From PGYR01 sp048267165 (lineage in GTDB: Bacteria; Bacteroidota; Ignavibacteria; Kapaibacteriales; UBA2268), in the NCBI GenBank assembly GCA_048267165.1, contig JBLWYD010000157.1, positions 1-5,155 of the forward strand: a stretch of 5,155 nucleotides of DNA, given 5' to 3'. The notes below the pieces were generated by a model. That model searched no databases and was not told the origin of the DNA. It worked only from the letters and a program-made list of their open reading frames with translations. Numbering within the stretch: the stretch's first letter is position 1; every line of letters begins with the position of its first letter. A program made the position numbers and the translations under genes. Shown here one piece after another: positions 1 through 5,155 of the stretch.

Positions 1-1
1 T

Positions 2-475
2 ACCACAGTTGATCTGCATCCTACTGTACGATTATTAAAGGATAAAGATACTTGGAACGAATGGGGTTATTTAGACTACAGCATATTTAATAAGACTATA
101 GATTCTTTGCATCAAGACTTTACAAAAGTTAGGACTTTGAAAAGGTTTGACTGTATTTATTCCGTTTCCGTTATTGAACACATGCCTAGGAGTATTCGAT
201 TAAAAATGCTTAAACGAGCTTCAAAATTATTAAAAAAAGGAGGGGAGTTGTTGTTAACTATTGATATAGTACCCGATACTAATGATATTTGGAATTATTC
301 TGAAGGAAAACAAGTAGAAAGTCAGGAAGAGCATGGAACAATGGAAAGTTTTAAAAATGAATTGCTCGCATGTGGATTTAAAATAGTTTTTGACCATGTT
401 CAAAGAGAGATTTTCGAGTCTAGAACAGATGTTTGGTTTGTAAAGTGTTTATTGCTTAAAAAATCATTCTTATGA
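2..475 (+). CDS. SAM-dependent class I methyltransferase (5'-truncated by window edge)
   Basis: The frame is open from base 2 to a TGA at 473-475 and gives 157 visible residues. The true start lies upstream of the window; an internal TTG at 107 is not a credible start because it would cut through the domain. The visible part begins at the end of the second strand of a Rossmann methyltransferase fold (TVDLHP, where the Asp would bind the SAM ribose). It continues with FDCIYSVSVIEHM (visible residues 49-61) and LKKGGELLLTIDI (about 77-89), the usual post-I and LKPGG-type motifs. The glycine-rich motif I must lie off the left edge. The final third (NELLACGF, then a beta-strand ending in VKCLLLKK) looks like a normal class I C-terminus. 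Its stop overlaps the next start (ATGA), implying translational coupling. The substrate is unknown; O-methylation of a sugar in the glycan is inferred from the neighbours. Confidence 0.85.
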   Translation, partial: TTVDLHPTVRLLKDKDTWNEWGYLDYSIFNKTIDSLHQDFTKVRTLKRFDCIYSVSVIEHMPRSIRLKMLKRASKLLKKGGELLLTIDIVPDTNDIWNYSEGKQVESQEEHGTMESFKNELLACGFKIVFDHVQREIFESRTDVWFVKCLLLKKSFL

Positions 476-1152
476 TATCACACAAACATAAATGTATTTT
501 TATACATATTCCGAAAACTGCAGGCACTAGTATTAATAGTTATTTTCATCCTGGTGTTAAATTTCATTTTAAAAACCCAGATTACGAGCGTTTGTTTGGT
601 TGGTGTCCAAAACGCCAATTACACATGCAGCACGCCACATCTAAACAATTATTAGAAACAGAATTGATTACGGATGAACAGTGGAAAACATATTTTAAGT
701 TTACATTTGTTAGAAATCCTTGGGATAGAGCATATTCAGATTATCTATTTATTCAAGATTTTTCAGGTGTCAAAGGGAGTTTTAAAAGTTTTTTAAAAAA
801 AGAAAATGAATTTTATGATATTTTAAATAATAATTCAAATTATCATTTCTTAGGAGATCATTTATTACCCCAAACAAACTTTTTTGATTTTGAAGGCTAT
901 TATAAGCCTGATTTTATTGGTCTTTTTGAGAATTTCTCAGATGACATTCAAAAAGTGCTGAGTCACTTAGGTTTAAAAAAAGGTTTTAATGAATATCAAA
1001 ATAAGAGTAAAAGAAAAGGGGATTACTCTTTGTTTTATACTAACTCTAATAAAAATTTAGTTGCGGAAAACTACAGAAAGGATATTGAAAAATTAGGATA
1101 TAGATTTGAAGATAATAGATCAGGCATACATTTATTAAAAAAAATATTTTAA
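472..1152 (+). CDS. PAPS-dependent carbohydrate sulfotransferase (Sulfotransfer_2-like)
   Basis: This family transfers sulfate from PAPS to a hydroxyl of a carbohydrate. The 226-residue protein carries the 5'-phosphosulfate loop IPKTAGTS (residues 13-20) directly after the first strand. The 3'-phosphate-binding segment FVRNPWDRAYSDY (79-91) includes Arg81 and Ser89. Between them, HATSKQLL (54-61) supplies a conserved-looking His54 that could be the catalytic base. Later family features are LLPQTNFF (131-138), IGLFENFSDDIQ (149-160) and a C-terminal YRKDIEKLGYRF (201-212). There is no signal peptide or membrane segment, so the enzyme is probably cytoplasmic and acts on lipid-linked or nucleotide-linked sugars. 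The length is compact but complete for bacterial members. The ATG overlaps the preceding TGA (ATGA), and no Shine-Dalgarno is visible. The product class is secure; the acceptor sugar is not known. Confidence 0.93.
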   Translation: MISHKHKCIFIHIPKTAGTSINSYFHPGVKFHFKNPDYERLFGWCPKRQLHMQHATSKQLLETELITDEQWKTYFKFTFVRNPWDRAYSDYLFIQDFSGVKGSFKSFLKKENEFYDILNNNSNYHFLGDHLLPQTNFFDFEGYYKPDFIGLFENFSDDIQKVLSHLGLKKGFNEYQNKSKRKGDYSLFYTNSNKNLVAENYRKDIEKLGYRFEDNRSGIHLLKKIF

Positions 1153-1163
1153 AACCTTAGACT

Positions 1164-1949
1164 TTGAAATTTCGTAAGCTAAAAAATCGAATTAAACTGA
1201 AAATCAAGAATTTTTGTGAGAATCAAGTAGGAGATTTCTACTTCAAAAAAAAAGGTTTTTGTCCATGTTGTGAGCAAGATGTTCTATTTATTGCAAGAAA
1301 TTCTTGGTTACGAGATCATTTTAAATGTAACAGCTGTAACTCTATTCCAAGGGAAAGAGCTTTGATGTACACAATAAAAAAAGAATACCCTAATTGGCAA
1401 GAATTGAAAATACACGAATCTTCTCCAGGTAACAGGGGACATAGTGTTTTGTTAAAGAACATAGCTAAAAATTATACGGTTACCCAATTCTTCATGAATG
1501 CAGATCTTGGTAGTAAGGTAAAAGGAGTTCAGAACGAAGATTTAGAGCGTCAAACCTTTCAAGATGCTAGTTTTGATTTGGTTGTGACTTCAGATGTTAT
1601 GGAGCATATTTATGAGCCAGAAAAGGCTTTTAAAGAAATATATAGAACATTAAAGCCAGGTGGTGCACATATTTTTTCTGTTCCTATTATTAATAAGCAT
1701 AAAGCAACACAAAGATGGGCAACTAAAAATGATGATGGGAGTCCAAATTTTTTATTCGAACCTGAATGGCATGGGAATCCTGTAGATAAAAAAGGTTCCC
1801 CTGTTACCTTTCATTGGGGTTATGATATTAAAGACTTTATTGAGAAACATACAGGTGCTTTATGTGAAATTATATATATTGATGATTTAAACTATGGTAT
1901 TCGAGCTGAATATATTGAGATTGTTGTTATGAAAAAACCATTAAAATGA
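1164..1949 (+). CDS. Zinc-ribbon-containing class I SAM-dependent methyltransferase
   Basis: The protein has 261 residues if TTG at 1164 is the start. An in-frame TAG at 1158-1160 blocks any earlier start, and the first in-frame ATG (codon 68) would delete the cysteine module, so TTG is strongly favoured. The N-terminus is basic (MKFRKLKNRIKLKIKN). A CPCC...CNSC module follows, with Cys33, Cys36, Cys55 and Cys58 placed to bind zinc, and then IPRERAL. The methyltransferase domain starts around residue 80. In place of GxGxG it has HESSPGNRG (84-92). After it come FQDASFDLVVTSDVMEHI (132-149) and EIYRTLKPGGAHIFSVPI (158-175), which are textbook post-motif-I regions. Proteins of this shape (Cys ribbon, PRxR, degenerate motif I) occur in polysaccharide loci. 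The substrate is unknown, and sugar methylation is inferred. The gene follows the sulfotransferase by 11 nt and overlaps the WbsX-like gene by ATGA. Confidence 0.88.
   Translation: MKFRKLKNRIKLKIKNFCENQVGDFYFKKKGFCPCCEQDVLFIARNSWLRDHFKCNSCNSIPRERALMYTIKKEYPNWQELKIHESSPGNRGHSVLLKNIAKNYTVTQFFMNADLGSKVKGVQNEDLERQTFQDASFDLVVTSDVMEHIYEPEKAFKEIYRTLKPGGAHIFSVPIINKHKATQRWATKNDDGSPNFLFEPEWHGNPVDKKGSPVTFHWGYDIKDFIEKHTGALCEIIYIDDLNYGIRAEYIEIVVMKKPLK
1245..1253 (+). repeat. A9 homopolymer tract in the zinc-ribbon methyltransferase gene
   Basis: Nine consecutive A residues encode Lys28-Lys30, immediately before the cysteine module. This is the longest mononucleotide run I see in the window. A one-base gain shifts into a TGA within about ten codons, and a one-base loss also leads to an early stop. 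Slippage would therefore switch the protein off. Such tracts are common in AT-rich genomes, and a regulatory role is speculative. Confidence 0.5.
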
Positions 1950-3028
1950 ATTCGAAACTACGAGCTATAGCGTTTGTGTTACCTCAATACCACCCTATTC
2001 CTGAAAATGATACATGGTGGGGAAAAGGGTTTACTGAGTGGACTAATGTAACAAAAGCAAAACCTTTGTTTGAAGGACATTACCAGCCGCACTTACCAAC
2101 AGAACTAGGTTTTTATGATTTGAGATTACCAGAAGCTAGAGCAGAGCAGGCGACTATGGCTCAAGAATACGGTATTCATGGCTTCTGTTATTATCATTAT
2201 TGGTTTAATGGAAAACGTTTATTAAATCAGCCTATTGATGGTATTTTAAAGCAAAAAGATTTGGACATGCCGTTTATGTTATGCTGGGCAAATGAAAACT
2301 GGACACGTAGATGGGATGGAATGGATGAAGATGTTTTAATGGGGCAAAATTATAGTTTTGAAGATGACAAAGAACATATGCGATGGTTGTGTGAACAAGT
2401 GTTTTCTGATGATCGATATATAACAGTTGATGGAAAACCGGTTTTTGTAATCTATAGGTATAACTTGTTTCCTGATATAAAAAAGACCCTACAATTATGG
2501 CGAGATATAGCTGTACAGGAGTATGGTTTGAAGGGCTTATACTTATGCTTCACAGAAAGCTTTGGGGAACAAGCTATTCCAAGTAAAATTGGTTTTGATG
2601 CGGCTATAGAGTTTTCACCACATGCAGTTATAAAAAATAAAATTAAAGTAAAACCAAAGCAATCTGTATTAGGTAAGTTATTTAAAGCAGAAAAATCTTT
2701 AGACGTTGACTTTAGAGATTTTAAATTAGGGGTTGAAGATTGTATGAATCGTACTGTTCCAGAATATAAATTATATAGAGGAGTAACTCCGTCCTGGGAT
2801 AATACAGCAAGGAAAAATGAAAATGGTATAGTGGCAAAGGGTAGTAGTCCAGAGCTCTATTATAAGTGGTTGAAGCATGTGGTAGATAATTTCAAACCTT
2901 ATTCAAGCGAAGAGAACTTTGTGTTTATTAATGCGATGAATGAATGGGCGGAAGGTAATCATTTGGAACCTTGTATAAAGTATGGTAGAGCCTATTTGGA
3001 GACTACTAAAAAAGCATTAGAAGGTTGA
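1946..3028 (+). CDS. WbsX-like glycosyltransferase / GH99-like domain protein
   Basis: The 360-residue protein is full length for the Glyco_tran_WbsX family, found in O-antigen and capsule clusters. Hallmarks in order are LPQYHPIPEND with WWGKGFTEW (12-32), HYQPHLP (45-51), GFCYYHYWFNGK (79-90), CWANENWTRRWDG (113-125), DGKPVFVIYRYN (around 162-174), YRGVTPSWDNTARK in the second half, and NAMNEWAEGNHLEP (329-342). The family is predicted to have a TIM-barrel fold related to glycoside hydrolase family 99, and Glu333 and Glu336 in NEWAE match the Glu-x-x-Glu active-site pair of that family. Members are annotated as glycosyltransferases from gene context, so whether this one makes or cleaves a glycosidic bond is open. 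There is no signal peptide, which fits a cytoplasmic role in assembly. The ATG overlaps the upstream stop (ATGA), and the TGA overlaps the downstream TTG start (TTGA), indicating tight coupling with both neighbours. Confidence 0.92.
   Translation: MNSKLRAIAFVLPQYHPIPENDTWWGKGFTEWTNVTKAKPLFEGHYQPHLPTELGFYDLRLPEARAEQATMAQEYGIHGFCYYHYWFNGKRLLNQPIDGILKQKDLDMPFMLCWANENWTRRWDGMDEDVLMGQNYSFEDDKEHMRWLCEQVFSDDRYITVDGKPVFVIYRYNLFPDIKKTLQLWRDIAVQEYGLKGLYLCFTESFGEQAIPSKIGFDAAIEFSPHAVIKNKIKVKPKQSVLGKLFKAEKSLDVDFRDFKLGVEDCMNRTVPEYKLYRGVTPSWDNTARKNENGIVAKGSSPELYYKWLKHVVDNFKPYSSEENFVFINAMNEWAEGNHLEPCIKYGRAYLETTKKALEG
3025..3028 (+). promoter_or_regulatory. TTGA stop-start overlap coupling the WbsX-like gene to the next glycosyltransferase
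   Basis: TTG (3025-3027) starts the glycosyltransferase and TGA (3026-3028) ends the WbsX-like gene. The arrangement is the TTG counterpart of the ATGA overlaps at 472-475 and 1946-1949. It implies that terminating ribosomes re-initiate on the next gene. AGAAGG (3019-3024) abuts the start codon with no spacer, so it is unlikely to act as a normal Shine-Dalgarno for it. Coupling is inferred from the layout only. Confidence 0.55.
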
Positions 3029-3924
3029 ATCCAAAAGTCTCTATTATCATCCCAAATTATAATCACAAGCTTTTTTTACAAGAGCGCTTAGATTCTGTTT
3101 TTAATCAAACTTTTCAAGATTTTGAGGTGATATTACTGGATGATGCTTCCACAGATGGAAGTGCTGAATTGCTGAAAAACTATCAGAATCATCCTAAGGT
3201 AAGCCACTTGATTATAAACACCATAAACTCTGGGAGTCCGTTTAAGCAGTGGCAAAAAGGAATTGCTTTAGCAAAAGGAGACTATGTTTGGATAGCTGAG
3301 AGTGATGATACAAATTCGTTCTATTTTTTAGAGAAGTGTTTGTCTGGAATTAAAGGTTCTTCAACTATTGGAATGATTACTACCTCTCTCTCTATTTTTG
3401 ACCAGCATAATGCCGAAATATTTACACCTTTAAAAAACGGAATTCATAATGGCTTAAAATTAATTCCACACAAGATGTTAAAAGGTAATAATGTAAGAAA
3501 TGCTAGTGGAGTGGTTTTTTTAAGAGAATCTGTAGATATTAAAATTTTAAATAAGATTACTGAATATCGAATTTGCGGTGACTGGTGGATATGGTTGCAT
3601 GTTTTAAAGAATTATGAATTATATTTTATAGATAAACCTCTTACAAATTATAGAAAACATCCTGCTGCAACAACTGTTAATCTAAATGACAACCCTTTAT
3701 TCTACATAGAAATTGAAAAACTACTAAAAGAGGTTATTAAATGGAAAGCTTTTAATTCATCCGTTCTTGATAAGTCTTTAGTTTTTTGGATTGAAAAAAT
3801 CAATAGTTCTAGTATCGAAGATTTTCAAAAATCGATACTTATAAAAAAATACAGAAAACTGTTTTCGAATAAGAGAAAGCTAAACCTTTTAAAGGTAAAA
3901 TTATATAAGTTCATTTCCAAATAA
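3025..3924 (+). CDS. Glycosyltransferase family 2 (GT-A fold)
   Basis: This is a 299-residue inverting GT-A glycosyltransferase that would transfer a sugar from a nucleotide donor to the growing glycan at the cytoplasmic face of the inner membrane. It opens with VSIIIPNYNH (5-14), then FEVILLDDASTDGS (33-46) with the nucleotide-binding Asp39/Asp40. GDYVWIAESDD (85-95) follows, with the ESDD serving as the DxD metal site. CGDWWIWLHV (184-193) places Asp186 as the probable catalytic base, and YRKHPAATT (209-217) is typical of the family's end. The last 30 residues are very basic (IKKYRKLFSNKRK), perhaps for membrane contact. The start is TTG at 3025: an in-frame TAA at 3007-3009 closes the frame upstream, and the catalytic domain begins four codons later, leaving only a rare ATT at 3016 as an alternative. 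Donor and acceptor cannot be read from the sequence. Confidence 0.92.
   Translation: MNPKVSIIIPNYNHKLFLQERLDSVFNQTFQDFEVILLDDASTDGSAELLKNYQNHPKVSHLIINTINSGSPFKQWQKGIALAKGDYVWIAESDDTNSFYFLEKCLSGIKGSSTIGMITTSLSIFDQHNAEIFTPLKNGIHNGLKLIPHKMLKGNNVRNASGVVFLRESVDIKILNKITEYRICGDWWIWLHVLKNYELYFIDKPLTNYRKHPAATTVNLNDNPLFYIEIEKLLKEVIKWKAFNSSVLDKSLVFWIEKINSSSIEDFQKSILIKKYRKLFSNKRKLNLLKVKLYKFISK
3811..3839 (+). repeat. 8-bp perfect inverted repeat inside the first glycosyltransferase gene
   Basis: AGTATCGA (3811-3818) and TCGATACT (3832-3839) are exact reverse complements around a 13-nt A/T-rich loop. A second, mutually exclusive pairing, GATTTT (3820-3825) with AAAATC (3828-3833), overlaps the same bases. 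The site lies about 85 nt before the stop of the glycosyltransferase at 3025-3924. No U-tract follows, so it is not an intrinsic terminator. It may be a weak mRNA hairpin or simply chance in AT-rich coding DNA. Confidence 0.4.
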
Positions 3925-3933
3925 CAGTTTAAT

Positions 3934-4914
3934 ATGGGTGGAATAAGTGTGATATTGTGTTGTTATAATAGTTCCAAAAGGTTACCTAAAACCTTAAAAT
4001 ATTTAGCTAATCAAAAAGTTTCCAAAAATTTAAATTGGGAACTTGTTTTAGTAAATAACAACTCTTCTGATAATACTTCTATAGTAGCACAAAAGCTATG
4101 GGAAAATTATGACACTGATGTACCATTAAATATAGTTGATGAGTCGAAAGCAGGTTTATCCTTTGCACGAGATAAAGGAATCAAAACAGCTAAGTTTGAT
4201 ATTTTATTATTTTGTGATGATGATAATTGGTTAGATAGTAATTATATTGATAATGTGTTCGATAAATTTAAGAAACACCCTAATTTAGGAGCTGTTGGAG
4301 GTTGGTGTGATGCAGTCTTTGAAGGTGAAAAGCCAGAATGGTTTGATTTATTTTCGGGGAATTTTGCAGTTGGAAGACCAATGGAGAAGTCAGGTTTTTT
4401 AGAGAAACCAAATTCTTATTTGTATGGAGCAGGAATGGCTTTGAGTCGTCAAGCTTATAAGCATTTAGTAAAAAAAGGATTTAAAAATATCCTTACAGAT
4501 AGAAAGGGAAAACAATTATCAAGCGGTGGAGATGTTGAGCTTATTTACGCCTTAAGATTAATAGGTTATGATGTATATTTTGATGATGAATTACATTTTT
4601 ATCATTATATGCCAGATCAGCGAATGTCTTGGGAGTATTTAAATAGATTAAGAGAGTCAATGTATTGGTCAAATTTTGTTTTAGGTATATACATTGATGT
4701 TCAAATGCATAATTCTTTGACGACAAAAAGATTATCGAAAAAAATAAAAAATGATACTTTATTTATAGTAAGGAAAACTAATGATCTTAAAAAGCTAGAT
4801 AAGTTTAAAGTATTATTTTTAAAAAATCAGATTGAAGTCAGGAAGTTATTTTTAAAAAACATACTTTTTTATCTCAGGTCTAGAAAAAAAATTAAGCTAT
4901 TAAGAAAAGAATAA
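3934..4914 (+). CDS. Glycosyltransferase family 2 (GT-A fold)
   Basis: The protein has 326 residues. The GT-A core has ISVILCCYNSSKRL (4-17), WELVLVNNNSSDNT (35-48), KAGLSFARDKGI (72-83), the metal-binding FCDDDNWL (93-100), GGWCDAVF (122-129), YGAGMAL (164-170) and SSGGDVELIYALRLIGY (196-212), whose Asp200/Glu202 are candidates for the catalytic base. In the first nucleotide-binding position Asn41 stands where many family 2 enzymes, including the next gene, have Asp. Residues from about 265 onward form a Lys/Arg/Leu-rich helical tail without a clear transmembrane segment, plausibly a peripheral membrane anchor. The ATG lies 9 nt after the previous TAA, in the same reading frame, and that TAA fixes the start. 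No Shine-Dalgarno is evident. It probably adds another sugar of the same repeat unit; the substrate is unknown. Confidence 0.92.
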   Translation: MGGISVILCCYNSSKRLPKTLKYLANQKVSKNLNWELVLVNNNSSDNTSIVAQKLWENYDTDVPLNIVDESKAGLSFARDKGIKTAKFDILLFCDDDNWLDSNYIDNVFDKFKKHPNLGAVGGWCDAVFEGEKPEWFDLFSGNFAVGRPMEKSGFLEKPNSYLYGAGMALSRQAYKHLVKKGFKNILTDRKGKQLSSGGDVELIYALRLIGYDVYFDDELHFYHYMPDQRMSWEYLNRLRESMYWSNFVLGIYIDVQMHNSLTTKRLSKKIKNDTLFIVRKTNDLKKLDKFKVLFLKNQIEVRKLFLKNILFYLRSRKKIKLLRKE

Positions 4915-4930
4915 AACTATAAATTTAAAC

Positions 4931-4935
4931 TGAGG
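4931..4935 (+). promoter_or_regulatory. Possible Shine-Dalgarno-like site (TGAGG) before the last gene
   Basis: TGAGG ends 5 nt before the ATG at 4941. It is a purine-rich, SD-like match at a workable though short distance, and the clearest one near any start here; the other starts have A/T-rich leaders or overlap the upstream stop. This gene is also the one not closely coupled to its predecessor, so an independent ribosome site would make sense. In Bacteroidota SD sites are seldom used, so chance is a serious alternative. Confidence 0.3.
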
Positions 4936-4940
4936 CTAGA

Positions 4941-5155
4941 ATGAATAAAAGTGGGGTTTCAATTATAATATGCACCTATAATGGTAAGGCTAGGTTAGCA
5001 GAAACCTTAAGGCATTTGGCTATGCAAAAAAGTCGTTGCCCTGTCGAAATAGTGTTGGTAGATAATAATTCTTCAGACGGCACAAGAGATTTTGCAGATA
5101 ATTGGTGGCGAGATAATGGTGTTTCAACGATAGAATACACTTCTTTCTGTCAGCC
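4941..5155 (+). CDS. Glycosyltransferase family 2, N-terminal part (3'-truncated by window edge)
   Basis: The frame is open from ATG at 4941 to the window end (71 complete codons plus two bases), so the C-terminus is not visible. An in-frame TAA at 4926-4928 fixes the start region. The protein begins with VSIIICTYNGKARLAETL (6-23), followed by VEIVLVDNNSSDGTRDF (35-51). This is the first half of a GT-A nucleotide-binding domain, with Asp41 as the expected uridine-contacting residue. The metal site and catalytic base would lie beyond the window. It aligns readily with the preceding glycosyltransferase over this region (YN..xRLxxTLxxLAxQK and VLVxNNSSDxT shared), suggesting duplicated paralogues. 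It sits 26 nt after the previous stop, the largest gap in the window. The call is secure as a family 2 glycosyltransferase; its specificity is unknown. Confidence 0.88.
   Translation, partial: MNKSGVSIIICTYNGKARLAETLRHLAMQKSRCPVEIVLVDNNSSDGTRDFADNWWRDNGVSTIEYTSFCQ

Noticed and set aside
107..109. TTG as a start for the first methyltransferase
   Set aside because: The frame is open to the left window edge and the residues before it already contain methyltransferase motif TVDLHP, so the start is off the window.
1568..1575. Matches to the Bacteroidota -7 promoter motif TAnnTTTG (also near 1101 and 2353)
   Set aside because: All lie inside coding genes, and the two I examined for a properly spaced -33 TTTG element (1101 and 1568) lack one; the motif is frequent by chance at this base composition.
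4475..4494. Inverted repeat AAGGAT ... ATCCTT with an 8-nt loop
   Set aside because: Only 6 bp, A/T-rich and in the middle of a coding region with no terminator-like U-tract; expected by chance in such DNA.
4541..4726. Open frame of 61 codons on the minus strand
   Set aside because: It lies wholly inside the well-supported glycosyltransferase gene at 3934-4914, resembles no protein family I recognise and has no gene context on that strand; it is an antisense shadow.
4915..4940. Longest gap, examined for a terminator or promoter
   Set aside because: Twenty-six A/T-rich bases with no hairpin and no -33/-7 pair; only a weak TGAGG is present.
1..5155. CRISPR arrays, tRNA/rRNA genes, insertion sequences, defence or toxin systems
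   Set aside because: No spaced direct repeats, cloverleaf-like segments, transposase motifs or terminal repeats were seen; the window is filled by seven coding genes of glycan-assembly families.

Overview
The window is a stretch of a surface-polysaccharide biosynthesis cluster. Seven genes lie head to tail on the + strand and leave almost no non-coding DNA. The DNA is strongly AT-rich, the proteins are rich in Lys, Asn, Ile and Phe, and most starts lack a Shine-Dalgarno sequence and follow A/T-rich leaders. Together with the gene families present, this suggests a Bacteroidota species, probably a flavobacterium and possibly marine because of the sulfotransferase. That assignment is inference; no rRNA or marker gene is present.

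Layout: (1) 2-475, the C-terminal part of a class I SAM-dependent methyltransferase that begins before the window. (2) 472-1152, a PAPS-dependent carbohydrate sulfotransferase, overlapping gene 1 by ATGA. (3) 1164-1949, a methyltransferase with an N-terminal four-cysteine zinc-ribbon-like module and a TTG start. (4) 1946-3028, a WbsX-type, GH99-like protein, overlapping gene 3 by ATGA. (5) 3025-3924, a family 2 glycosyltransferase with a TTG start, overlapping gene 4 by TTGA. (6) 3934-4914, a second family 2 glycosyltransferase, in the same frame as gene 5 and 9 nt after it. (7) 4941-5155, the first 71 codons of a third family 2 glycosyltransferase, resembling gene 6 and running off the window.

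The longest gap is 26 nt (4915-4940), and I see no terminator or convincing promoter anywhere. The whole stretch is therefore probably one transcription unit driven from upstream. The likely joint role is assembly of a glycan repeat unit (capsule, O-antigen or exopolysaccharide) by the family 2 transferases and the WbsX-like enzyme, with the sulfotransferase and two methyltransferases decorating it. No flippase, polymerase, initiating transferase or sugar-nucleotide gene is in view, so the type of polysaccharide and the export route cannot be stated.

Nothing here amounts to a clearly new system. The most interesting points are sulfation inside a glycan operon, the GH99-like Glu pair in the WbsX protein, the zinc-ribbon methyltransferase with a non-canonical SAM motif, the forced TTG starts, and the in-frame or paralogous glycosyltransferase tandem.
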